Assembly: GCA_025358395.1 (NCBI GenBank)
Contig: JANYJT010000169.1
Span: forward strand, 1-14,041
Length of the DNA: 14,041 bases
DNA from: Bacteroidia bacterium
GTDB taxonomy: Bacteria; Bacteroidota; Bacteroidia; Bacteroidales; Prolixibacteraceae
Direction: 5' to 3'
Every line of letters begins with the position of its first letter. Position 1 is the stretch's first letter. This document shows, in pieces, positions 8,149-14,041 of this stretch. Both the position numbers and the translations under genes were made by a program. The notes under the pieces are model-generated. The model ran no database searches. It was not told the DNA's origin and saw only the letters and a list, made by a program, of their open reading frames with translations.

Positions 8149-9396
8149 TATATTGAATAACCGTTTGAGATGCCTGTCGAAAAGATTCTCTTCGACGCAC
8201 TGCCCAATTATGTCATTGTTGGCTTTCAAAAGGTCTGTGTAATAGGTTCCCATTTCGGAGGCGATTTTGTACCCGACATGAATAAGTTGCCTTAGATTGG
8301 CATTGTAGTCCGGATGTCCCGGAATATGCCGAAGCGTGTTGGCGAATTTTTCGCCGGACCATGTTGCGACCTCCTCAGCTGTTGGTAATTCTTCAGCCTT
8401 GATGTCGATCACATCTGCATAAGGTGCGCACAATTCTTCTTTACGCGCCAATGCCTGTGCATAAATTGATTTGGCGGCTTTCAGTGCTTCTCCTCCGGAA
8501 ACAGCCAGCCCGATTACCTCTTCGAGCCAGGTTGTGCCTGCGGTTTTGACATGTATCCCTTTGTCGTATTTGGTGAGGATTTGTTGTATTTCGGGATAGA
8601 TGGAGAACTTATCAGAGCCGGAGTGAACGCTCAGCTTCAGATTGTCCATCAAATTGAACTCCTTGACCGCGTAATCAATGACCAAAATGTCTTCCTCAAA
8701 TTCTTTGGCAAACATGGCCACATCTCCGACATAATCAACGCCTTTGTTAAACCGGCCGGTAAATTTGGGTGCTATGGTTTGGGCTGGAATGCCTTGGTTG
8801 GCAATCATTTTAAGGATAAAGAAGAGTTCGACCGGCGACTGCGGAGTCTCTACCTCATCCATCGAAATCTCGGTTACAAAATCATCGGTACCTTTTCTGT
8901 CGGCAATGAAACGGTATATTTTACCGGCTTCCGCAATTGCGGATAAAAATTTACCGGCAATTTTAGTAAGGAGTTCACGATCCACCAGGAAGGGATGGGC
9001 AATATTCGGAATATTCAACTGTCCGGTATAGGCAAAACAAGATTCAATAAATGATTCGATATCATGGGCAGGAGAAGCGATTCCAATTTTGGAAGCTACA
9101 TCGATGGTAAAAAAATCAGAGGATGCAATAAAACCCTCCACGTTTCCAAGGTTAATATGGTCTGCATCAACACAATAATCACCTCTATATTCCAATTCTT
9201 TTACGGAAAGGTCAGCCTCTTTTCTCGTATCAATTGGGCTTGAGTGAACGTACATATGCTCCCTGTTTGATTTGTTCCAAACAGGAGTTACTTCAACACC
9301 AGCTTTTTGTGCTTTCAACAATGCACGTAGTTGGGCATTTCCCTGGTGGGCAAACCTGTCACCAATTCCGAAACTGTATTTTCCGATCTTTTTCAT
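8146..9396 (-). CDS. uxaE: Tagaturonate/fructuronate epimerase
   Basis: A 416-residue cytoplasmic protein of the UxaE family (Pfam UxaE), described from Thermotoga maritima as the epimerase interconverting D-tagaturonate and D-fructuronate. It lets galacturonate enter the glucuronate branch without the UxaB/UxaA enzymes. I recognise it from whole-sequence character: GIGDRFAHQG (10-19), DADHINL (77-83), SMDE (178-181), KLSVHSGSDKFSIYP (254-268) and HVKTAGTTWLEE (282-293). The His, Asp and Glu residues in these motifs are candidate metal ligands. It is first in the leftward cluster with uxaC and exuT, which fits the pathway exactly. No uxaA or uxaB is present, as expected when UxaE is used. Its start lies next to the operator-like palindromes and divergent to the LacI regulator, so it is probably the main controlled gene. 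Confidence 0.9.
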   Translation of the reverse strand: MKKIGKYSFGIGDRFAHQGNAQLRALLKAQKAGVEVTPVWNKSNREHMYVHSSPIDTRKEADLSVKELEYRGDYCVDADHINLGNVEGFIASSDFFTIDVASKIGIASPAHDIESFIESCFAYTGQLNIPNIAHPFLVDRELLTKIAGKFLSAIAEAGKIYRFIADRKGTDDFVTEISMDEVETPQSPVELFFILKMIANQGIPAQTIAPKFTGRFNKGVDYVGDVAMFAKEFEEDILVIDYAVKEFNLMDNLKLSVHSGSDKFSIYPEIQQILTKYDKGIHVKTAGTTWLEEVIGLAVSGGEALKAAKSIYAQALARKEELCAPYADVIDIKAEELPTAEEVATWSGEKFANTLRHIPGHPDYNANLRQLIHVGYKIASEMGTYYTDLLKANNDIIGQCVEENLFDRHLKRLFNI

Positions 9397-9409
9397 GATT
9401 CAATTATTT

Positions 9410-9427
9410 TTCCGTGTTCGTTCACGA
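9410..9427. promoter_or_regulatory. Putative LacI-family operator O1 (uxaE side)
   Basis: TTCCGTGTTCGTTCACGA. It holds an imperfect palindrome CGTG-TTCGTT-CACG (9413-9426) with a central CG, as LacI-type operators often have. It differs by one base from the site at 9498-9515. It lies 14 bases before the uxaE ATG and touches a -7-like sequence (TACTTTCG read on the minus strand, 9432-9425), where bound repressor could block transcription start. Recognition by the adjacent regulator is inferred. Confidence 0.7.
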
Positions 9428-9432
9428 AAGTA
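9425..9432 (-). promoter_or_regulatory. Weak candidate -7 box for uxaE-uxaC-exuT
   Basis: Read on the minus strand, TACTTTCG matches TAnnTTTG at all but one base and lies 28 bases before the uxaE ATG. It overlaps the edge of operator O1. No clear -33 element was found. Confidence 0.35.
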
Positions 9433-9497
9433 AATAATTTTTTGATCTGAGGATTGAAAAAATCAAAATTCCAGCAAAAAAAATGAAAATATTCTTA

Positions 9498-9515
9498 TTC
9501 CGTGTTCGTACACGA
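9498..9515. promoter_or_regulatory. Putative LacI-family operator O2 (regulator side)
   Basis: TTCCGTGTTCGTACACGA. The core CGTGT-TCGT-ACACG (9501-9514) has perfect 5-bp arms. It is 17/18 identical to O1, in the same orientation, with centres 88 bp apart. It sits where the -33 region of the regulator's predicted promoter (-7 box at 9530-9537) should be, so binding would be expected to repress the regulator's own operon. Confidence 0.72.
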
Positions 9516-9529
9516 GTTAATTTTTTGTG

Positions 9530-9537
9530 TAAATTTG
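9530..9537 (+). promoter_or_regulatory. Possible -7 promoter box of the rightward operon
   Basis: TAAATTTG is a full match to TAnnTTTG, 19 bases before the ATG of the LacI-family gene. Operator O2 occupies the region where the -33 element should lie. This promoter could drive the regulator and the SDR, kinase and LarA-like genes downstream. Confidence 0.55.
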
Positions 9538-9556
9538 CTCCGACTTAATCAGGAGC

Positions 9557-10606
9557 ATGAGAAGAAATATTCGGATCAAGGACATTGCCCTTAAAGCCGG
9601 GGTTTCGATTGGAACGGTCGACAGGGTTCTGCACAAAAGAGGGGAGGTATCTGCAGAAACCAAGCTCAAGATCCAACAGATCATTGACGAGCTTGAATAC
9701 CGCCCAAATCTTCTTGCAAGTAGTCTGGCGTCCAAAAAGATCATAGTTTTTGCGACCTTGATGCCAAAGGCCTCCAGTCAGGATACCTATTGGTCCAAAC
9801 CCCAGCTTGGAATTGAAAAGGCCGTGAATCAACTTAAAGCCTATGGTGTAAGAATTCAGCAGTTTTTCTTTGACATGGACGATTCAACCTCTTTTTCCGT
9901 ACAAGCAGCGAAATTGCTGGAGGCTGCACCTGATGCCGTTCTGATGGCGCCCTGGTCCAAGCGTGAAGCGATCCGGCTTTCCAAAAAATTGGATGAAAAG
10001 AATATTCCATACATTTATATTGATGCAACACTTGAAGAAACCAATCCAATTGGTTTTGTTGCACAAAGTCCGTCTGACAGCGGATACCTGGCTGCCAAAC
10101 TTATTGATTGGGGTGTAAAAGACAATAGCCCGATACTTTTGATTCATGTAGCAAAAGAACTTGACAATGCCAGCCATTTGATTCAGCGTGAGCGGGGTTT
10201 TATGCGATATTTTGAAGAGAAGAAGAACAACCACAAGATTCTCAAGATCGAAGTATCAGTTAGCGAAGATGAAATAATTAACTTTCTCAGGAAGTTGGGC
10301 ATCGATCCATGCGAGGTGGGTGGGGTATTCGTGACCAATTCAAAAGTACATCTTGCGGCTGACTGCTTTAAGTCTCTTTGCATGACCCCCAAGATTATTG
10401 GTTACGACCTGATACCCAAAAATATAAAGCTTCTCAAAGAGGGTAAGATAGACTTCCTGATCTGTCAGAAGCCAGAACTTCAGGGTTTTCATGCCATTCA
10501 TCTGCTATTCGATTCCCTGGTAAAAAAGGAGACCATCAAAAGGGAAAATTTTACTTCCATCGATCTGATTACCAAGGAAAATATCGATTTCTATAACTCA
10601 TTATAA
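9557..10606 (+). CDS. LacI-family transcriptional regulator of the hexuronate genes
   Basis: A 349-residue DNA-binding protein. The N-terminal LacI helix-turn-helix spans about residues 6-30 (IRIKDIALKAGVSIGTVDRVLHKRG). The hinge region is near 50-60 (PNLLASSLASK), and the rest is a periplasmic-binding-protein-like ligand domain. AGGAG at 9551-9555 is a strong Shine-Dalgarno match but leaves only one base before the ATG, closer than usual; the HTH begins immediately, so no later start is plausible. It is divergent from uxaE with two palindromic operator-like sites between them, and the next gene follows after 26 bases. It most likely represses both directions and is released by a hexuronate or a pathway intermediate. 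The effector cannot be read from sequence, and activation instead of repression is possible. Confidence 0.9.
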   Translation: MRRNIRIKDIALKAGVSIGTVDRVLHKRGEVSAETKLKIQQIIDELEYRPNLLASSLASKKIIVFATLMPKASSQDTYWSKPQLGIEKAVNQLKAYGVRIQQFFFDMDDSTSFSVQAAKLLEAAPDAVLMAPWSKREAIRLSKKLDEKNIPYIYIDATLEETNPIGFVAQSPSDSGYLAAKLIDWGVKDNSPILLIHVAKELDNASHLIQRERGFMRYFEEKKNNHKILKIEVSVSEDEIINFLRKLGIDPCEVGGVFVTNSKVHLAADCFKSLCMTPKIIGYDLIPKNIKLLKEGKIDFLICQKPELQGFHAIHLLFDSLVKKETIKRENFTSIDLITKENIDFYNSL

Positions 10607-10632
10607 ATTTCTAAATAATAAACTTTATAAGG

Positions 10633-11484
10633 ATGAAAAAAATTTCTTTCGACGATTTGAACGGAAAAGTGTGCGTCATCACAGGTGGTGCAGGAGTGAT
10701 CGGAATCTCACTTGTTAAGGCCCTGGTATCTGTTGGGACCAAAGTGGCCATTGTAGATTTGAACGAGGAACTGGCGCAACAGGTTGCCACTGAAATCAGT
10801 CAGGAATTCGATGCAACAGTGATCGGAGTTAAGGCGAATGTACTTGACAAGGATTCGCTTGAAGCTGCCAAAGTGATCATCAATGAGAAGCTTGGTGCCA
10901 TTGAGCTGCTTATCAATGGAGCCGGTGGTAATTCTCCACAGGCCACTACCCAGGTGGAGCAAATGGAAGAGACAGATCTGGAAAACCTGGAGAAGACTTT
11001 TTATGGATTACAGATGGAAGGATTTGACAAGGTCTTCGCACTTAATTTCAAAGGAACCATTCTACCAACAATGGTTTTTACAAAGGATATGTTGGAGCAT
11101 AGAAAGGGATCTGTTATCAACATCTCATCGATGAATTCCTATCACCCGCTTACCAAGATCCCAGCATATTCCGCAGCAAAAGCATCTGTCAATAATTTCA
11201 CCGAATGGCTGGCTGTTCACCTTGCCAAAATGGGCATTCGCGTGAATGCTGTAGCTCCCGGATTTTTTATCACCAGCCAGAACCGTTTCCTGGTACTGGA
11301 TGAAAAGACCGGCGGCTATTCTGCTCGCGGAAATAAAATCGTCACCAATACACCCATGGGGAAATTCGGCGATCCTGATGATCTTCAGGGGGCTACACTT
11401 TATCTTTTATCAGACATCTCCTCCTTCGTAACCGGGATCGTTATTCCGGTCGACGGTGGTTTTAACGCATTTAGTGGAGTTTGA
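10633..11484 (+). CDS. uxuB: SDR-family D-mannonate oxidoreductase (fructuronate reductase)
   Basis: A 283-residue short-chain dehydrogenase. It has the cofactor motif TGGAGVIG (17-24), an acidic Asp42 after the second strand that suggests NAD(H) preference, and NGAG at 95-98. The catalytic set is Asn138, Ser166, Tyr179 and Lys183 (YSAAK), complete and correctly spaced. The polar insert near 103-130 and the overall shape resemble the SDR-type mannonate oxidoreductases of Bacillus and Thermotoga hexuronate clusters, which reduce D-fructuronate to D-mannonate. It starts 26 bases after the regulator, with AAGG just before the ATG. In this cluster it fits directly after UxaE. The family is certain; the substrate is inferred from context and resemblance. 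Another sugar-acid ketone is the main alternative. Confidence 0.82.
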   Translation: MKKISFDDLNGKVCVITGGAGVIGISLVKALVSVGTKVAIVDLNEELAQQVATEISQEFDATVIGVKANVLDKDSLEAAKVIINEKLGAIELLINGAGGNSPQATTQVEQMEETDLENLEKTFYGLQMEGFDKVFALNFKGTILPTMVFTKDMLEHRKGSVINISSMNSYHPLTKIPAYSAAKASVNNFTEWLAVHLAKMGIRVNAVAPGFFITSQNRFLVLDEKTGGYSARGNKIVTNTPMGKFGDPDDLQGATLYLLSDISSFVTGIVIPVDGGFNAFSGV

Positions 11485-11556
11485 CCCTTCGGCTACGTTC
11501 AGGGACCGGAACATTTTCAAACATTTCGAACAATAAGAACTTTTCAAACATTTTCA
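11485..11556. repeat. REP-like CCCTTCGG...AGGG element plus TTTTCAAACATT repeats
   Basis: Immediately after the SDR stop, CCCTTCGGCTACGTTCAGGG (11485-11504) has CCCT/AGGG ends. It resembles the common CCCTTCGACT..GCTCAGGG dispersed repeat that I know from Bacteroidota and some other genomes. It is followed by units ACATTTTCAA, ACATTTCGAA and TTTTCAAACATTTTCA (11511-11554), running into the kinase start. It occupies the whole 73-base spacer inside a presumed operon. No convincing terminator is visible. Confidence 0.55.
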
Positions 11557-11557
11557 T

Positions 11558-12637
11558 ATGAGCCTTTCTTTAAAACAAAATTGTAAAACATCCCTCCTGG
11601 TCCCAACCAGCATGGGGGTTAGGATTACTCCGCTGAACGGACAGCCAGTCCACAGCAGCTCACTTTTCCAAATGGAGGTTTCAAGTGCGGAAAGCAACGT
11701 GGCGAGCATCTCCTCTTACCTTGGTCTCCCGGTCAAAGTATTGACAACTTTCGTCAAAGATAGTCCGATTGCTAAAATGATTAAAAGCAACCTGCTGAGC
11801 AGGAATATGACTTTCGAAGGGGTTGAGGTTGAGCAGGGAGACCCCTGGGGTTATCGTCATCAGTTTAACATTGCCGACAGTGGCTATGGAACTCGCGGTC
11901 CGAGAGTTCAAAACGATCGCGCCGGCGAAGTTGGACGTACATTGAATGTGAAAGACTTTGACCTCGAGCGGATATTCGTGCAGGAAGGAGTTCAGATCGT
12001 TCATCTCTCCGGACTAATTGGCGCATTGTCACCGGAGACAAGCAAATTTTGCCTCGAACTAGCCCGCATGGCCAAGAAACATGGAACACGAATCGCCTTT
12101 GACTTAAATTACCGTGCCTCTTTTTGGAAAGGAAGGGAAGAGGAGTTGAGCGTTATTTTTGAAGAGATTGCTTCCGTATCTGATATTTTGATCGGCAACG
12201 AGGAGGATTTCCAACTGTGTCTGGGCATCGAAGGACCTGAAGCAGGTGGAAAACAAATCAGCTCCGAAATCGATGGTTTCAAGGAGATGATCTACCGTGT
12301 GAAAGCGAAATTTCCCAATGCATCGGTTTTTGCCACAACCCTCAGGCAAGTGGTCAGTGTCAATGAACATCTTTGGGGCGCTATTGTGCTGGAAGGCTCT
12401 GAATGGCATGTTGTTGAGCCAAGAAAAATCACGATTCTCGACCGTATTGGTGGGGGAGATGGTTTTGTTGGCGGACTGCTTTATGGAATACTAAAAGGCT
12501 GGGAACCATCAAAATGGATACAGTTTGGATGGGCTTCCGGAGCGCTTGCAACTACTTTCCTTACCGACTATGCCCAACCTGCCGACGAAGACATGGTTTG
12601 GAGTATCTGGAAAGGTAATGCGAGGGTGAAGCGATAA
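11558..12637 (+). CDS. PfkB-family carbohydrate kinase, 2-keto-3-deoxygluconate kinase-like
   Basis: A 359-residue ribokinase/PfkB-superfamily kinase. C-terminal signature 2 is DRIGGGDGFVGGLL (295-308), with catalytic base Asp301 and the anion-hole GGGD in place of the usual GAGD. FDLNYR (181-186) and IGNEEDF (212-218) are typical of KDG-kinase relatives in Bacteroidota. In the ordinary pathway KdgK phosphorylates 2-keto-3-deoxygluconate. An oddity is the sugar-binding loop, usually GG(A/G)EANVA, which here reads SSAESNVAS (42-50): both glycines are serines. The N-terminal GE sugar-contact motif is also absent. The substrate may therefore differ from KDG, or the protein may be a divergent paralogue. 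It follows the SDR gene by 73 bases and precedes the LarA-like gene. The kinase family is certain; the substrate is not. Confidence 0.85.
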   Translation: MSLSLKQNCKTSLLVPTSMGVRITPLNGQPVHSSSLFQMEVSSAESNVASISSYLGLPVKVLTTFVKDSPIAKMIKSNLLSRNMTFEGVEVEQGDPWGYRHQFNIADSGYGTRGPRVQNDRAGEVGRTLNVKDFDLERIFVQEGVQIVHLSGLIGALSPETSKFCLELARMAKKHGTRIAFDLNYRASFWKGREEELSVIFEEIASVSDILIGNEEDFQLCLGIEGPEAGGKQISSEIDGFKEMIYRVKAKFPNASVFATTLRQVVSVNEHLWGAIVLEGSEWHVVEPRKITILDRIGGGDGFVGGLLYGILKGWEPSKWIQFGWASGALATTFLTDYAQPADEDMVWSIWKGNARVKR

Positions 12638-12644
12638 ACTGAAA

Positions 12645-12711
12645 AAGCTATTAGCATTTAGCTATTGGCTATTAGCCGGCTAACAGCCAATAGCTAACAG
12701 CCAATAGCTTA
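12645..12711. repeat. Near-perfect 66-bp palindrome of heptamer repeats
   Basis: Left arm 12645-12677 and right arm 12678-12710 are reverse complements at 29 of 33 positions with no loop (TTAGCC meets GGCTAA at the centre). Each arm is made of 7-base units: GCTATTA, GCATTTA, GCTATTG and GCTATTA on the left, then GCTAACA, GCCAATA, GCTAACA and GCCAATA on the right, ending GCTTA. The units and the AGCTTAATT end are shared with the array at 4951-5044, so both belong to one repeat family. No T-run follows it on the plus strand. It lies between the kinase and the LarA-like gene. Confidence 0.88.
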
Positions 12712-12759
12712 ATTTATAAAGGTGGTTTTTTCGAAGGTTTACTTAATATTAAGAAACAG

Positions 12760-14041
12760 ATGATTTACTACAAAATAGGTTCAACAGAACACGAACTGAC
12801 CCGGGAGGATCTCCAAAAAGGTCTTTTTGAGGCATTTGGAAAATTAGGACAACGCAAAAAGGTGTTGGCCATTCCGCCAGATTATACCCGTCTGCCTAGT
12901 CGGGCCGGCGAGCTGACTGAGCTAACCTGGCAATATTATGGAGATTCGCTGACCGATGTGCTTCCTGCGCTAGGAACACATACTCCAATGACATCTCACC
13001 AAATTGCACATATGTTTGGTTCCATGCCGGCTTCCCTGATCAGAGAACATGATTGGCGCAATGATGTTGTGACTGTTGGTGAAGTCCCTGCCAGCTTTGT
13101 GAAAGAGGTTTCTGAAGGAGCCGTCAACTTTCCCTGGCCTGCCCAGGTGAACAAATTGCTGCTTGAAGGCAAATTTGACCTGATACTTTCTATCGGCCAG
13201 GTAGTTCCTCATGAGGTGGTGGGAATGGCCAATTACAACAAAAATATTTTTGTAGGCACCGGTGGGGTAGAGGGGATCAACAAAAGTCATTTCATAGGTG
13301 CCGCTTATGGCATGGAGCGGATGATGGGGCATGCGGATACACCGGTTCGCAGGGTATTCAACTATGCTTCGGAACATTTCACTCAAAAATTACCGATTAT
13401 TTATGTTCAGACAGTCGTCGGACTTGATAAAACGGATGGAAAAATTAAGACCCGCGGACTCTTTATCGGCGATGATACCGAAGTTTTCGATCTGGCAGCG
13501 AAGCTATCGTTGCAAATCAACTTCGAAATGCTCGAAAAGCCTTTGAAGAAAGTAGTTGTCTTTCTTGATCCAACAGAGTTTAAAAGTACCTGGCTAGGAA
13601 ACAAATCCATATACCGTACCCGGATGGCGCTTGCCGATGGTGGTGACCTCATCATTCTAGCCCCTGCTCTTATCGAGTTTGGCGAAGACAAGGAGATCGA
13701 CCGCCTTATCAGGAAATATGGCTATTTTGGAACCCCTGCGACATTAAAGGCCTGCGATGAACACGAAGAGTTGCGGAATAATCTGAGTGCGGCGGCTCAT
13801 CTCATCCATGGATCGTCGGAAGGAAGGTTTAACATCACCTATTGTCCGGGTGAGGGACCAAACAATCTGACTCAATTGGAAATAGAAAGTGTTGGCTTTA
13901 AATATGCTAGTCTCTCTGAGGTGCTTAAAACTTATGATCCTAAAAAAATGAAGGATGGTTTTAACCTGATGCCTGATGGTGAAGAGGTCTTTTATATTTC
14001 GAATCCGGCATTGGGATTATGGGCATACAGGGAGAGGTTTA
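12760..14041 (+). CDS. Distant LarA homolog, probable nickel-pincer sugar-acid epimerase (cut by window edge)
   Basis: From ATG at 12760 the frame stays open for 427 codons to the right edge with no stop, so it is probably nearly complete. It is a divergent DUF2088/LarA-superfamily protein. It keeps the D-x-T-R motif (Asp41, Arg44), a GTHTPM motif with His74 matching LarA His108, and EHDW near 97-100. Its His151 (VVPHEVVG), Lys161 and His177 (NKSHFIG) reproduce LarA His174, Lys184 and His200 with exactly the same spacings of 10 and 26 residues. Lys184 holds the nickel-pincer nucleotide covalently, and His200 binds nickel. It should therefore be an active cofactor-dependent 2-hydroxyacid racemase or epimerase. 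As last visible gene of the hexuronate operon its substrate is likely a sugar acid; D-mannonate/D-gluconate 2-epimerisation is a good candidate. The start is preceded by an AT-rich leader (AAGAAACAG). Confidence 0.85.
   Translation, partial: MIYYKIGSTEHELTREDLQKGLFEAFGKLGQRKKVLAIPPDYTRLPSRAGELTELTWQYYGDSLTDVLPALGTHTPMTSHQIAHMFGSMPASLIREHDWRNDVVTVGEVPASFVKEVSEGAVNFPWPAQVNKLLLEGKFDLILSIGQVVPHEVVGMANYNKNIFVGTGGVEGINKSHFIGAAYGMERMMGHADTPVRRVFNYASEHFTQKLPIIYVQTVVGLDKTDGKIKTRGLFIGDDTEVFDLAAKLSLQINFEMLEKPLKKVVVFLDPTEFKSTWLGNKSIYRTRMALADGGDLIILAPALIEFGEDKEIDRLIRKYGYFGTPATLKACDEHEELRNNLSAAAHLIHGSSEGRFNITYCPGEGPNNLTQLEIESVGFKYASLSEVLKTYDPKKMKDGFNLMPDGEEVFYISNPALGLWAYRERF

Noticed and set aside
8551..8946. 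131-codon plus-strand open frame inside uxaE
   Set aside because: Antisense to a clear UxaE coding sequence, with no upstream signals and no family resemblance.
9438..9468. Hairpin TTTTGAT...ATCAAAA in the uxaE-regulator gap
   Set aside because: Only 7 AT-rich pairs with a 15-base loop; easily produced by chance in this AT-rich spacer.
4951..12711. CRISPR-like array from the regularly repeated heptamers
   Set aside because: The units are only 7 bases, with no unique spacers between them and no cas genes nearby.
12970..13386. 138-codon minus-strand open frame
   Set aside because: Antisense to the LarA-like gene, which is itself supported by conserved cofactor residues; no known domain seen.

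Overview
The window looks like a Bacteroidota chromosome segment. Promoter-like sequences fit the Bacteroidota -7 consensus (TAnnTTTG), Shine-Dalgarno sequences are mostly weak, and the proteins resemble Bacteroidota hexuronate-utilisation and lactate-utilisation genes. This taxonomic call is an inference from sequence style, not from a marker gene. I see no rRNA, tRNA, CRISPR array or insertion sequence.

Left part (1-4950) is C3-acid and amino-acid metabolism. On the minus strand, reading leftward, come alanine dehydrogenase (ald) with a clear intrinsic terminator, an L-lactate permease (lctP), and 36 bases later the first 143 codons of a LarA-type nickel-dependent lactate racemase that runs off the left edge. 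Divergent from ald is a plus-strand class I PLP aminotransferase. Lactate uptake and racemisation could feed pyruvate, which Ald and the aminotransferase could interconvert with alanine and other amino acids.

Right part (5049-14041) is a hexuronate catabolic locus built around a divergent promoter region. Leftward lie uxaE (tagaturonate/fructuronate epimerase), uxaC (uronate isomerase) and an ExuT-like MFS transporter. Rightward lie a LacI-family regulator, an SDR-type fructuronate reductase (mannonate oxidoreductase), a divergent PfkB-family sugar kinase, and a second, distant LarA homolog that runs off the right edge. The 160-base gap between uxaE and the regulator carries two almost identical palindromic 18-mers, the best candidates for the regulator's operators.

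The predicted flow is uptake by ExuT, then isomerisation (UxaC), tagaturonate to fructuronate (UxaE), and reduction to D-mannonate (SDR). The usual next enzyme, mannonate dehydratase UxuA, is not in the window. In its place are a kinase with an altered sugar-binding motif and a LarA homolog that keeps every residue expected for binding the nickel-pincer nucleotide cofactor. LarA-superfamily D-gluconate 2-epimerases are known, and the 2-epimer of D-gluconate is D-mannonate. A mannonate/gluconate branch is therefore a testable idea.

Several spacers are filled with short repeats: two arrays of GC-initiated heptamers folded into large palindromes (4951-5044 and 12645-12711), a different heptamer family plus a CACTTTAG repeat (8044-8148), and a REP-like CCCTTCGG...AGGG element followed by a TTTTCAAACATT repeat (11485-11556).
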